Origin: Duganella zoogloeoides
GTDB lineage: Bacteria > Pseudomonadota > Gammaproteobacteria > Burkholderiales > Burkholderiaceae_D
DNA length: 64,000 nucleotides
Reading direction: 5' to 3'
NCBI RefSeq assembly: GCF_034479515.1
Contig: NZ_CP140152.1
Span: forward strand, 6,138,001-6,202,000
The notes under the pieces were generated by a model that was not told the DNA's origin, did not search any database, and worked only from the letters and a program-made list of their open reading frames with translations. The position numbers and the translations under genes were made by a program. Positions 53,234-64,000 of this stretch are shown here, piece after piece; positions within the stretch are counted from its first letter, which is position 1; every line of letters starts with the position of its first letter.

Positions 53234-53578
53234 ATGGACAACCATCTCAAAGCATCACTGCAAGACCTGCAAGGCAAGCTGGCCACGGCCGGCCCCGTGG
53301 ACGAAGAACTGAAAAGCCTGCTGCTGCGCCTCGATGGCGACATCCAGTCGCTGCTGGCGCGCCGCCAGGGCCTGGGCATGGCGGCGGCCTCGCCAGCGGT
53401 GGCCGGCGTGGCCACCGTGCCGGCCGCCATCAACCCGGTGCCGGACGTCGAAGAGAGCACCACGTTCGGCCTGGCCGAGCGTACCCAGGAGATCTCGGCC
53501 AGGTTCGCAGCCCAGCATCCGACGCTGGAGCCGGCTTTGCGCGAGCTCGGGCGTATTTTGTCCAATATGGGCATTTGA
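53234..53578 (+). CDS. DUF4404 family protein
   Basis: The 114-aa cytoplasmic protein is mostly helical: LQDLQGKLATAGPVDEELKSLLLRLDGDIQSLL, an Ala/Val/Pro-rich linker, then ERTQEISARFAAQHPTLEPALRELGRILSNMGI. This two-helix layout fits DUF4404. Function unknown. AAGGACA precedes the start. It likely forms an operon with the VF530 gene. Confidence 0.78.
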   Translation: MDNHLKASLQDLQGKLATAGPVDEELKSLLLRLDGDIQSLLARRQGLGMAAASPAVAGVATVPAAINPVPDVEESTTFGLAERTQEISARFAAQHPTLEPALRELGRILSNMGI

Positions 53579-53595
53579 AACCCGCACGGCCAGGC

Positions 53596-53625
53596 CGGGG
53601 TCGGACCCGTAAGGGGGCCGACCCC
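53596..53625. repeat. Short GGGGTCGGACCC / GGGCCGACCCC inverted repeat
   Basis: GGGGTCGGACCC and GGGCCGACCCC flank a TAAGG spacer just after the DUF4404 stop. The motif matches the units in the 46244-46331 element. It could act as a hairpin between DUF4404 and ygiQ. Confidence 0.6.
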
Positions 53626-53752
53626 ACGTGGCGCGGCATGTGTATCGCTGCACGTGGTTAACGGGTTTTTCGTTCAAGTGATTGAAAAGTAAAGATTTTT
53701 TCTCGCGCACGATGAGCGGGAGACAGGCATTTCCGGTACAATGCCGTCCGAT

Positions 53753-56206
<2,454 letters not shown>

Positions 56207-56229
56207 CTAGCCAAACCGAAGTAAATTGA

Positions 56230-56261
56230 AAGCAGGCACCGTCACCGGTGCCTGCTTTTTT
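56230..56261 (+). terminator. Intrinsic terminator after ygiQ
   Basis: A perfect 12-bp stem (AAGCAGGCACCG and its complement, 56230-56241 and 56246-56257) with a 4-nt loop, ending in a T-tract (56256-56262). Confidence 0.9.
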
Positions 56262-56375
56262 TATGTGTTGCGTAATTGCGCCAACAGCGTAATTACCCTG
56301 TGAAAAGCAGCCTGCTCGGTTGATACCACCCCCCTTATACGGGCTACACTGGTGCAAACCTTTCCCAGGACTAAC

Positions 56376-57869
56376 ATGAAAAACTTCGCTTCCCCCTCCC
56401 TGTGGCTGGCGCCGCTGTTTGCCTTGTTCGCCGTGCTGCTGTCCGCCTGCGGTGGCGGCGGGGGCGGCGGTGACAGCGGCGGCACCACCACGCCAGCCGT
56501 GGTCACCTTGCGCAGCATTGCCATCACCGCGCCCTCGACCACGCTGATCGTGGGCGGCGCCACCCAGACCTACACCGCTACCGGCACTTATACCGACGGC
56601 ACCACCAAGGCGCTCACGGGCCTGACCTGGTCCACCAAGTCCGGCGGCTCCACCGTGGTGCAGGTGACCAGCGCCGGCATCGTCAGCGGCCGGTCGATCG
56701 GTACCGACAGCGTCATCGCCACCCAGCCAGCGACCGGTACCGTGGCGGCCGTGTCCGGTTCCGTCGATGTGACCTCGATCGCACCGTGGACCCAGGTAGC
56801 GGCCGGCGGCAACCAGACCATCGCCCTCAAGACCGACGGCAGGCTCTACAGCTGGGGCCTGAACATCCAGGGCCAGCTTGGCGACGGCACCAATACGCTG
56901 CGCAACACCCCGGTCACCGTGGCCGGCAACAGCACCATCTGGAAACAGGTGGCCGTGGGCGACAGCTTTGCCGTGGCCATCCGCACCGACGGTACTTTGT
57001 GGGCGTGGGGTAACAACCTGTTTGGCCAGCTGGGCCAGGGCGACCAGGTACCGCGTACCGTTCCCACCCAGGTCGGCACTGCCAAGAACTGGACTTACGT
57101 GGCAGTGGGCAAGTCGCACGTGGTGGCGCTGAGCACGGCGACCGCCACTACCGGCACGCCGGTCGTCTCGCTGTGGGTGTGGGGTAACAACTATGCCAGC
57201 CAGCTCGGTGATGGCAAGACCGTCGATCTGCTGGTGCCCACGCGTCTCGGCACCGACAGCTGGCTGGCGGTGGCGGCGGGCGACGCCCACACCATTGCCA
57301 TCAAGCGCAGCGACCAGAGCCTGTGGACCTGGGGCGACAACACCTACGGCCAGCTGGGCAACGGCACGACCGGCACCAAGGTGGGCGTGCCCACCCAGGT
57401 CGGCACTGCCAACTGGTCGGCGGTGGCGGCCGGCAGCCGGCACTCGCTGGCGATACGCAATGACGACGGCGTGCTGTTCGCCTGGGGCGCCGGCGAGAGC
57501 GGCCAGGTGGGCAACAACAGTACCAGCCTGCAATCGTCGCCCACCCAGGTCAGCGACGCCAGCGCGCGCTGGACCCAGGTAGCGGGCGGCGTCAGCCATT
57601 CGATCGGCGTGCGCAACGATGGCACGCTGTGGACCTGGGGCCGTGGCGTCGAGGGACAACTGGGCCAGACCGTGGCCAGCAGCCTGATGCCATTGCAGGT
57701 TGGCAGCCTGAGAACGTGGAAGGCCGTCGCAGCCGGCGCCAACCACAGCGCCGCCTTGCAAACCGATGGCAACAACCTGAGCCTGTGGACCTGGGGCCTG
57801 AACACCGACGGCCAACTGGGTAACGGCACCAATGCCACTGCCACTGCGCCGGTGCAGATTGCCTACTAG
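56376..57869 (+). CDS. RCC1-repeat lipoprotein with Ig-like (BIG2) domain
   Basis: The 497-aa protein has a lipoprotein signal with lipobox LSAC (C about 25), a poly-Gly linker, a bacterial Ig-like domain (about 40-130: TLRSIAITAPSTTLIVGGATQTYTA) and six or seven RCC1-type beta-propeller repeats (WAWGNNLFGQLGQG, WTWGDNTYGQLGNG and similar). It is expected to be anchored in the outer or inner membrane, facing outward; the partner is unknown. The ATG at 56376 gives the signal peptide. The next gene starts 21 nt after the stop. Confidence 0.9.
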   Translation: MKNFASPSLWLAPLFALFAVLLSACGGGGGGGDSGGTTTPAVVTLRSIAITAPSTTLIVGGATQTYTATGTYTDGTTKALTGLTWSTKSGGSTVVQVTSAGIVSGRSIGTDSVIATQPATGTVAAVSGSVDVTSIAPWTQVAAGGNQTIALKTDGRLYSWGLNIQGQLGDGTNTLRNTPVTVAGNSTIWKQVAVGDSFAVAIRTDGTLWAWGNNLFGQLGQGDQVPRTVPTQVGTAKNWTYVAVGKSHVVALSTATATTGTPVVSLWVWGNNYASQLGDGKTVDLLVPTRLGTDSWLAVAAGDAHTIAIKRSDQSLWTWGDNTYGQLGNGTTGTKVGVPTQVGTANWSAVAAGSRHSLAIRNDDGVLFAWGAGESGQVGNNSTSLQSSPTQVSDASARWTQVAGGVSHSIGVRNDGTLWTWGRGVEGQLGQTVASSLMPLQVGSLRTWKAVAAGANHSAALQTDGNNLSLWTWGLNTDGQLGNGTNATATAPVQIAY

Positions 57870-57890
57870 GGACCGCCGGCCGGGCTGCGC

Positions 57891-60671
57891 TTGTTGAACT
57901 ATCTTCCTTACCGGCTGGCCGCGCTGTTATTACTGGCGCTGGCCTGCACGCCGGCAACGGCGCTGGAGCGCGTCACGCTCCAGCTCAAGCACACCCATCA
58001 ATTCCAGTTTGCCGGCTATTACGCCGCGCTCGAGCAGGGCTTTTACCGCGAAGCCGGGCTCGACGTGCGCATCCTCGATGCCTCCGACAGCAGCCAGGCC
58101 GAGCGCGACGTGGTGTCCGGCAAGGCCGAGTATGGCGTCGGCAGCAGCAGCCTGTTGCTGGCGCGCTTGTCGGGGCGGCCAGTGGTGGTGCTGGGCGTGA
58201 TCTTGCAGCATTCCGCGTTTGCGCTGGCCACGCCGCAAGTGCCGGGCCAGCCGCCCGACCTGCAACGGCTGCGCGGCCAGCGCGTGATGCTCGGCACCCA
58301 GGCCAGCGGCATGGGCAACGCCGACGAACTGCTGGCCTACCTGGTCAAGCAGGGCGTGCCGGCCGACAGTTACGAGCGGCTCGAACCCAGCTACGATCCG
58401 CGCGACCTGATCGACGGCAGGATCGCCGCCATGGGCGTGTACACCACCAACGAGCCCGATGTCTTCGACCGCGCCGGCTTTGCCTACGACTTGCACACGC
58501 CGCGCTCGGTCGGTATCGATTTCTACGGCGACAACCTGTTTACCAGCGAGCGTGAACTGGCCGCCAATCCGGCCCGGGTGCGGGCGTTCCGCGCGGCCAG
58601 CCTGCGCGGCTGGCAATGGGCGATGAGCCACCACGAGGAAACGGTGGACCTGATCCTCAACAAGTACTCGCGCCGCAACGACCGCGAACACCTGCTGTAC
58701 GAGGCGCGCCAGATGGTGGCGCTGGTGCAGCCGGTGCTGGTCGAGATCGGCTACATGAATCCCGAACGCTGGCGCCATATCGCCGACGTCTACGCCAGCC
58801 TGGGCATGCTGCCGGCCGGGGTCCGGTTCGACGGCTTTCTGTACGATCCGGACAACCGCAAGACCGCACTGTGGCTGTACCGCGTGCTCGGTGCGGTGCT
58901 GGTGCTGGTGGTGGTGGCAGGCGCGGTGCATTTCAGTCTGCTGGCGCGCGAGCGGCGCCGTTCGAGGGCTGCAATCCGCCAGGGCGAGCAGCGCTTCCGC
59001 ACCATGTTCGAAGCCTCGCCGCTGGGCATGGCGCTGGTCGACTCAAACACCTATGCCTACCGCGACGTCAATGCCCGCTACCTCGAGATCCTGGGCCGGC
59101 CGCTGGCCGAACTGCACAGCCAGAAGTGGCTCGACCTGGCCCACCCCGACGACATCGCCCAGTGCAAGGCGCAGATGGGCCAGCTCACGGCCGGTCGCAT
59201 CGGCGCTTTCAAATCGACCATCCGGGTGTTCCGGCCCGACGGTGTGCTGGCCTGGATCGACATGTCGGTCACCGCCATCGATACCGTGGCCGAGGCCGGC
59301 GGCCACCCGCACCACCTGTGCATGATCGAGGATGTCACGGCCGACAAGCAGCGCGAGGCGCTGATCTGGCAGCAGGCCAACTTCGACCCGCTCACGCAAC
59401 TGCCCAACCGCCGCATGCTGCTCGACCGCCTGAAGACCGACGTCATCCGCGCCCAGCGCGACCGCACGCGGCTGGCCATCCTGTTCATCGACCTCGACCA
59501 TTTCAAGGAAGTCAACGACACGCTGGGCCACCAGCACGGCGACATCCTGCTGGTGGACGCTGCGCGCCGTATCGGTGCCTGCGTGCGCAAGTCGGACACG
59601 GTGGCGCGCCTGGGCGGCGACGAATTCACGGTGGTGCTCTCCGAGCTCGACAGTACCGACCGGGTGGCGCACATCGCCCAGCAAATCATCGACAGCCTGC
59701 GCGCGCCGTTCGCGCTGGGGCAGGAACAGGCGTTCGTGTCGGCCAGTATCGGCATCACCCTGTACCCGGACGACGCGCTCGACATCGACGACCTGCTCAA
59801 GCACGCCGACCAGGCCATGTACGCGGCCAAGAACGCCGGCCGCAACCGCTACGCCTATTTCACGCCGGCGCTGCAGGTGGCCGCGCTCAACCGCATGCGC
59901 CTGACCAACGACCTGCGCGGTGCGGTCAAGGGCCAGCAGCTGGCGCTGTACTTCCAGCCCATTGTCCACCTGGCCACCGGGCGCATCCACAAGGCCGAGG
60001 CGCTGGTACGCTGGCAGCACCCGCTGCGCGGCATGGTCAGTCCGTGCGAGTTCATCCCGCTGGCCGAGGCCAGCGGCTTGATCCTCGAGATCGGCCAGTG
60101 GGTGTTCCACGAGGCGGCCGGCTGGGCGCAGCGCTGGCGCGCCGAGGTCGATCAGGCATTCCAGATCAGCATCAACCAGTCGCCGCTGGAGTTCCAGCGC
60201 GAGGGCGTCGGGTATGACGACTGGTTGCGCCACCTGCGCACGCTGGGCCTGCCCGGGCAGGCGCTGGTGGTGGAAATCACCGAGGGCCTGCTGCTCGACG
60301 CCAACACAACCGTCAGCGACAAGCTGCTGCAATTGCGCGACGCCGGCATCCAGGTGGCGCTCGACGATTTCGGCACCGGTTATTCATCGCTGTCGTATCT
60401 GAAAAAATTCGATATCGATTATCTGAAAATCGATAAATCGTTTACGCGCAACCTGGCGCCAAGCTCGAGCGACATGGCGCTGTCCGAGGCGATCATCGTC
60501 ATGGCCCACAAACTGGGCCTGAAGGTGATTGCCGAGGGCGTGGAAACGCCGGAGCAGCGCGACCTGCTGGCGCATGCCGGCTGCGACTATGGCCAGGGCT
60601 ACCTGTTTGCCAAGCCGATGCCGGCTACCGATTTCGACGCCTTGCTGCGCGCCCAAGCCGACCAGTCATAG
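57891..60671 (+). CDS. Sensor protein: NMT1/THI5 binding domain, PAS, GGDEF, EAL
   Basis: The 926-aa protein has a signal peptide, a periplasmic NMT1/THI5-like substrate-binding domain (about 25-310), one membrane helix (about 330-350), a PAS domain (365-485), a GGDEF domain ([12 protein letters not shown] near 575) and an EAL domain ([11 protein letters not shown] near 700, with [16 protein letters not shown] and AEGVET). Both catalytic signatures are intact, so it may make or break c-di-GMP. THI5-type domains bind pyrimidine or thiamine precursors, a plausible ligand class (inference). It must start with TTG (57891) since no ATG or GTG precedes the signal peptide. It is 21 nt after the RCC1 lipoprotein. 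Confidence 0.88.
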   Translation: MLNYLPYRLAALLLLALACTPATALERVTLQLKHTHQFQFAGYYAALEQGFYREAGLDVRILDASDSSQAERDVVSGKAEYGVGSSSLLLARLSGRPVVVLGVILQHSAFALATPQVPGQPPDLQRLRGQRVMLGTQASGMGNADELLAYLVKQGVPADSYERLEPSYDPRDLIDGRIAAMGVYTTNEPDVFDRAGFAYDLHTPRSVGIDFYGDNLFTSERELAANPARVRAFRAASLRGWQWAMSHHEETVDLILNKYSRRNDREHLLYEARQMVALVQPVLVEIGYMNPERWRHIADVYASLGMLPAGVRFDGFLYDPDNRKTALWLYRVLGAVLVLVVVAGAVHFSLLARERRRSRAAIRQGEQRFRTMFEASPLGMALVDSNTYAYRDVNARYLEILGRPLAELHSQKWLDLAHPDDIAQCKAQMGQLTAGRIGAFKSTIRVFRPDGVLAWIDMSVTAIDTVAEAGGHPHHLCMIEDVTADKQREALIWQQANFDPLTQLPNRRMLLDRLKTDVIRAQRDRTRLAILFIDLDHFKEVNDTLGHQHGDILLVDAARRIGACVRKSDTVARLGGDEFTVVLSELDSTDRVAHIAQQIIDSLRAPFALGQEQAFVSASIGITLYPDDALDIDDLLKHADQAMYAAKNAGRNRYAYFTPALQVAALNRMRLTNDLRGAVKGQQLALYFQPIVHLATGRIHKAEALVRWQHPLRGMVSPCEFIPLAEASGLILEIGQWVFHEAAGWAQRWRAEVDQAFQISINQSPLEFQREGVGYDDWLRHLRTLGLPGQALVVEITEGLLLDANTTVSDKLLQLRDAGIQVALDDFGTGYSSLSYLKKFDIDYLKIDKSFTRNLAPSSSDMALSEAIIVMAHKLGLKVIAEGVETPEQRDLLAHAGCDYGQGYLFAKPMPATDFDALLRAQADQS

Positions 60672-60705
60672 TCAAAACAAATCGATTCTATTGCAACAAT
60701 CAATT

Positions 60706-60733
60706 TTGCAAATGGCGGAAAAGGCGATACACT
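60706..60733 (+). promoter_or_regulatory. Candidate sigma-70 promoter of ahpC
   Basis: TTGCAA (60706-60711) and TACACT (60728-60733) are spaced by 16 nt, 38 nt before the ahpC start. The upstream stretch has a partly palindromic GATTctattgcaacAATC that could hold an OxyR site, but the match to the OxyR consensus is weak and I do not call it. Confidence 0.4.
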
Positions 60734-60771
60734 GGCGTCTCAATGATTCACAACCCAACGAGGAAATCACA

Positions 60772-61335
60772 ATGTCCCTGATCAATACCCAAATCAAGCC
60801 ATTCAATGCCACCGCTTATGTTGACGGTAAATTCATCGAAGTCAGCGACGAATCCCTGAAAGGCAAGTGGGCCGTCCTGATGTTCTACCCAGCCGACTTC
60901 ACCTTCGTGTGCCCAACCGAACTGGAAGATCTGGCCGAGCAACAACCTGAATTCGCCAAGCTGGGCGTGGACGTGTACGGCGTATCGACCGACACCCACT
61001 TCGCTCACAAGGCATGGCACGACACCTCGGACGCCATCAAGAAAGTGAACTACCCACTGATCGGCGACCCAACCGGCAAACTGTCGCGTAACTTCGAAGT
61101 GATGATCGAAGAAGAAGGCCTGGCACTGCGCGGCACCTTCGTGATCAATCCGGAAGGCCAGATCAAGGTCATGGAAGTGCACGACAACGGCATCGGCCGC
61201 GACGCATCGGAACTGCTGCGCAAAGTCAAGGCAGCGAAATACGTTGCCGAGCACCCAGGCCAGGTTTGCCCAGCCAAATGGACCGAAGGCGCAGCAACCC
61301 TGACCCCATCGCTGGACCTGGTCGGCAAGATCTAA
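60772..61335 (+). CDS. ahpC: Alkyl hydroperoxide reductase subunit C (2-Cys peroxiredoxin)
   Basis: The 187-aa peroxiredoxin reduces hydrogen peroxide and organic hydroperoxides. Peroxidatic C47 lies in DFTFVCPTE and resolving C166 in GQVCPAKW, the typical two-cysteine arrangement. The ATG at 60772 with an ACGAGGAAA ribosome site is chosen over a longer frame that runs upstream into the preceding gene. Codon choice is markedly biased, as expected for a highly expressed protein. It is followed by a hairpin and ahpF. Confidence 0.98.
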   Translation: MSLINTQIKPFNATAYVDGKFIEVSDESLKGKWAVLMFYPADFTFVCPTELEDLAEQQPEFAKLGVDVYGVSTDTHFAHKAWHDTSDAIKKVNYPLIGDPTGKLSRNFEVMIEEEGLALRGTFVINPEGQIKVMEVHDNGIGRDASELLRKVKAAKYVAEHPGQVCPAKWTEGAATLTPSLDLVGKI

Positions 61336-61374
61336 GTCTTGAACGACAAAGCAATAAACAAGTAGTTACCGCGA

Positions 61375-61400
61375 TGCCGGACCGGGCGTCCGGCCCGGCA
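61375..61400 (+). other. Hairpin between ahpC and ahpF
   Basis: TGCCGGACCGG and CCGGCCCGGCA form an 11-bp stem with one A-C mismatch and a GCGT loop, without a T-tract. It may partially terminate transcription or protect ahpC mRNA, favouring AhpC over AhpF (inference). Confidence 0.6.
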
Positions 61401-61433
61401 TACGCCTAAATATTTGTAAAGGAAGAAAAAATC

Positions 61434-63029
61434 ATGTTAGACGCAACCCTCAAATCGCAACTGAAATCCTACTTGGAAAAAGTGGTGTATCCGCTTGAGC
61501 TGGTCGCTTCTCTCGATGACAGCGCCAAAGCCCGCGAGATGAAAGAACTGCTCCTCGACATCGCCGAGTTGAGCGACAAGATCACGCTGGTGGAACGCGT
61601 CGATGCAGGCGTGCGCCTGCCATCCTTCAGTATCAACCGTACCGGCACCGAGATCGGCGTGCGTTTTGCCGCGATCCCGATGGGCCACGAATTCACCTCG
61701 CTGGTGCTGGCGCTGCTGCAAGTGGGCGGCCACACCATCAAGTTCGACGACGCCACGATCGAGCAGATCCGCAATCTCGACGGCGATTACGAATTTGAAA
61801 CGTTCATGTCGCTGACCTGCCATAACTGCCCGGATGTGGTGCAGGCACTGAACGCCATGTCGGTGATTAACCCGCGCATCAAGGTCACCACCATCGACGG
61901 CGGCGTGTTCCCGAAAGAAGTGGAAGAGCGCCAAATCATGGCCGTGCCGATGATGTTCCTGAACGGCCAGCACTTCGGCCAGGGCCGCACCAATGTCGAG
62001 GAAATCCTCGCCAAGCTCGATACCAATGCCGGCGTGCGCCAGGCGGCCGAGCTGAGCAAAAAAGACGTGTTCGACGTGCTGATCGTCGGCGGCGGTCCTG
62101 CCGGCGCGGCAGCAGCGATTTACGCTGCCCGCAAAGGCATCAACACCGGCGTATTGGCCGAGCGTTTCGGCGGCCAGGTGCTCGACACCATGGCGATTGA
62201 AAACTTCATTTCTATCAAGGAAACCGACGGCCCGAAATTTGCCGTGGCGCTGGAACAGCACGTCAAGTCGTATGACGTCGACATCATGAACACCCAGCGC
62301 GCCGCCAAACTGGTGCCAGGCGCCAAGCTGGTGGAAGTGCAGACCGCCAGCGGCGCGGTACTGAAAGCCAAAACCGTGATCCTGGCCACCGGCGCCCGCT
62401 GGAGGGAGATCAACGTGCCGGGCGAAAAGGAATACCGCAACAAGGGTGTTGCCTACTGCCCGCACTGCGACGGTCCTTTGTTCAAGGGCAAGCGCGTAGC
62501 GGTGATCGGCGGCGGCAACTCGGGCGTGGAAGCGGCGATCGACCTGGCCGGCCTGGTCAAGCACGTCACGCTGATCGAATACGGCGCAGAACTGCGCGCC
62601 GACGCGGTGCTGCAACGCAAGCTGCGCAGCCTGCCGAACGTGACGGTGATCGTCTCGGCGCAAACGACCGAAGTGCACGGCGACGGCAAGATCGTCAACG
62701 GCCTGTCGTACAACGACCGCGTGTCGGGCGAAGCGAAGAAGATCGAGCTGGAAGGCGTATTCGTGCAGATCGGCCTGGTGCCGAACACCGAGTGGCTCAA
62801 GGGCACGGTGTCCTTGTCGCGCCACGGCGAGATCGAAGTGGACGCTCGCGGCCAGACCTCGATCCCCGGCGTGTTCGCTGCCGGCGACGTCACCACGGTA
62901 CCGTACAAGCAGATCATCATCGCCACCGGCGAAGGCGCCAAAGCCGCGCTGTCGGCCTTCGATCACCTTATCCGTTCGGATATCGAGGTGGTGGAAGAGT
63001 CGGCCGAGAAGCACGCGCTGACCGCTTAA
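61434..63029 (+). CDS. ahpF: Alkyl hydroperoxide reductase subunit F
   Basis: The 531-aa flavoprotein reduces AhpC using NAD(P)H. It has an N-terminal thioredoxin-like double domain with C129-H-N-C132, an FAD-binding motif [18 protein letters not shown] (about 215) and a redox disulfide C342-P-H-C345 in the pyridine nucleotide domain. GGAAGAAA precedes the start. It is in the ahpC operon, 98 nt downstream, and is followed by a strong terminator. Confidence 0.98.
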   Translation: MLDATLKSQLKSYLEKVVYPLELVASLDDSAKAREMKELLLDIAELSDKITLVERVDAGVRLPSFSINRTGTEIGVRFAAIPMGHEFTSLVLALLQVGGHTIKFDDATIEQIRNLDGDYEFETFMSLTCHNCPDVVQALNAMSVINPRIKVTTIDGGVFPKEVEERQIMAVPMMFLNGQHFGQGRTNVEEILAKLDTNAGVRQAAELSKKDVFDVLIVGGGPAGAAAAIYAARKGINTGVLAERFGGQVLDTMAIENFISIKETDGPKFAVALEQHVKSYDVDIMNTQRAAKLVPGAKLVEVQTASGAVLKAKTVILATGARWREINVPGEKEYRNKGVAYCPHCDGPLFKGKRVAVIGGGNSGVEAAIDLAGLVKHVTLIEYGAELRADAVLQRKLRSLPNVTVIVSAQTTEVHGDGKIVNGLSYNDRVSGEAKKIELEGVFVQIGLVPNTEWLKGTVSLSRHGEIEVDARGQTSIPGVFAAGDVTTVPYKQIIIATGEGAKAALSAFDHLIRSDIEVVEESAEKHALTA

Positions 63030-63047
63030 TTCTCACCCGCACCACGG

Positions 63048-63081
63048 AAAGCCCGGTCAGTTCGCTGACCGGGCTTTTTTT
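63048..63081 (+). terminator. Intrinsic terminator after ahpF
   Basis: A perfect 13-bp stem (AAAGCCCGGTCAG and its complement) with a TTCG loop (63048-63077), followed by a T-tract. Confidence 0.92.
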
Positions 63082-63113
63082 GTGGCTTCTTCAAGCTTCA
63101 CTTCGGGGTCCAC

Positions 63114-63196
63114 TTCGGGGTCAGTGCCGACATTCGGACACGAACTAAGCCATACGGCTGTTGGGCCCGTGTCCAAATGTCGGCACTGACCCCGAA
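63114..63196. repeat. Inverted-repeat element, family B copy 2
   Basis: Arms at 63114-63142 and 63168-63196 (29 nt, one mismatch) are the same sequence as the copy at 19264-19345, starting TTCGGGGTCAGTGCCGACAT. The spacer differs. A partial extra CTTCGGGGTC precedes it. The element ends one base before the stop codon of the minus-strand transporter gene (TAA at 63198-63200). Confidence 0.85.
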
Positions 63197-63197
63197 G

Positions 63198-64000
63198 TTA
63201 AACGAGGTCGATGCTGGCCTGCCGCGTGCGCAGGTGGATGGCGTTGCTGTGGCGGGCGCGCAGGCGCGGGTCGGTGATCAGGCGGCCCAGGGTTTCGCCG
63301 ATGACCATGACCACGCCCAGCAGCGGCAGCACCAGCATCAGGCCGGCAATGCCGGCCACCGAGCCGCCGATGAAGATCATCAGGACCGTGATCAGCGGAT
63401 GCATGTGCAGGCTGCGGCCCAGCGTGAGCGGCATGAACACGAAGTCGTCGAGCAGGCGCACGAAGATGAACACGCCGATCGCCAGGTAAGCCACCATCGG
63501 GTTGTTGGGGGCGTCGGTGGACGCCACCATTACCACCAGCATGCAGCCGACGATGGAGCCCACGTACGGCACCCACGCCAGCACCGCCGCCATAAAGCCC
63601 AGCAGCAGCGGCGACGAGACCCCGATCGCCCACAGGCCCAGCGCCAGCACGGCCGTGTCGAGAATGGTGAGCTTGAGCAGGCCCTGGAAGTAGCGGTACG
63701 CGGTCTGGTGCACCTCGTGCAGCAGGAACAGGGTGCGCTCGAAAAATGCGTTCGGCACCGCGCGCGCCAGAAATTTCTTGAAACGCGTGCCATCGCGCAG
63801 GAAGAAGAACGTCAGGAACGGTGCCAGCAGCAGCGACGGCAGCCATGCCGCCACCGAGACCAGGATGTCGGTCAGGTGCTTCTGCACGAAGCCGCCGGTA
63901 AACGACGTCAGGCGGTTGTTGATGTTGCGTGCGAACTTGACCTGCTTGAGAAACGGGAACTGCTGCTCCAGTGCCTGCGTGGTGTGGCGCACGAAATCGA
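63198..64000 (-). CDS. AI-2E family transporter (partial, 5' end outside the window)
   Basis: At least 267 residues of a multi-pass membrane protein with the AI-2E family core: the FFFLRDG motif, then several helices including LGFMAAVLAWVPYVGSIVGC and FIGGSVAGIAGLMLVLPLLGVVMVIGE. Family members are around 350 aa, so the first 80 or so residues lie beyond position 64000. Some members export autoinducer 2 and others act as Na+/H+ antiporters; the substrate cannot be told here. The stop codon abuts a family B repeat. Confidence 0.85.
   Translation of the reverse strand, partial: DFVRHTTQALEQQFPFLKQVKFARNINNRLTSFTGGFVQKHLTDILVSVAAWLPSLLLAPFLTFFFLRDGTRFKKFLARAVPNAFFERTLFLLHEVHQTAYRYFQGLLKLTILDTAVLALGLWAIGVSSPLLLGFMAAVLAWVPYVGSIVGCMLVVMVASTDAPNNPMVAYLAIGVFIFVRLLDDFVFMPLTLGRSLHMHPLITVLMIFIGGSVAGIAGLMLVLPLLGVVMVIGETLGRLITDPRLRARHSNAIHLRTRQASIDLV

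Noticed and set aside
60668-60691. OxyR binding site upstream of ahpC
   Set aside because: ATAG and CTAT occur, but with the wrong spacing for the four-element OxyR consensus; left as a remark only.

Overview
The window is high-GC chromosomal DNA from a betaproteobacterium. Gene content and style (tatABC, hemE-priA, ArgP, Rep, a DUF4450 protein, a Tad pilus locus, short palindromic intergenic repeats) fit the Oxalobacteraceae (Massilia, Duganella or Janthinobacterium type). That placement is an inference from gene content and was not tested by a search. Coding density is high. There is no rRNA, tRNA, CRISPR array, intact insertion sequence or prophage that I can support.

Layout. 0.1-1.7 kb: tatABC (twin-arginine translocase). 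1.8-9.9 kb, minus strand: a secreted DUF885 protein, a 1390-aa SNF2-family ATPase and an S9 peptidase; the last two overlap by 4 nt. 10.0-13.7 kb: hemE and priA, separated by a 564-nt AT-rich gap with five exact DnaA-box matches (TTATnCACA) plus near matches, a candidate replication origin or DnaA-binding locus. 13.7-26.8 kb: housekeeping and metabolic genes (ArgP, a stand-alone dihydrolipoyl dehydrogenase, an AtaL/SRPBCC protein, Rep helicase, SlyX, a UPF0303 protein, a membrane GGDEF enzyme, a second SRPBCC protein, a large DUF4450 protein, a TMEM175-like channel and an isochorismatase-type hydrolase).

27.0-43.5 kb is one minus-strand run of 19 tightly spaced genes. It begins with a Flp pilin and contains Tad machinery (TadG- and TadE-like pseudopilins, CpaB, secretin CpaC, ATPase CpaF with an N-terminal FHA-like region, TadB, TadC), a DUF192 protein and another TadE-like protein. 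The start codon of a signal-peptide-bearing toxin with a Hint domain and a Tox-REase-5-like nuclease tip lies inside the 3' end of that last tadE-like gene. A probable Imm52-like immunity gene follows after 10 nt, then four poorly characterised genes. This is the most interesting system in the window: a polymorphic nuclease toxin and antidote wired into a Tad pilus operon.

44.1-48.5 kb: two tandem paralogous M3 peptidases (Dcp type). 48.5-52.9 kb, minus strand: a type VI secretion cassette (PAAR protein, an effector with an M15-type peptidoglycan peptidase motif set, a periplasmic immunity protein), then a decayed second effector copy that has lost its catalytic domain and a second, now orphan, immunity gene. 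53.0-64.0 kb: a VF530-type and a DUF4404 protein, YgiQ, an RCC1-repeat lipoprotein, an NMT1-PAS-GGDEF-EAL sensor, ahpC-ahpF, and the 3' part of an AI-2E family transporter cut by the window edge.

Several families of intergenic inverted repeats sit between genes; three have arms that contain or directly abut stop codons.
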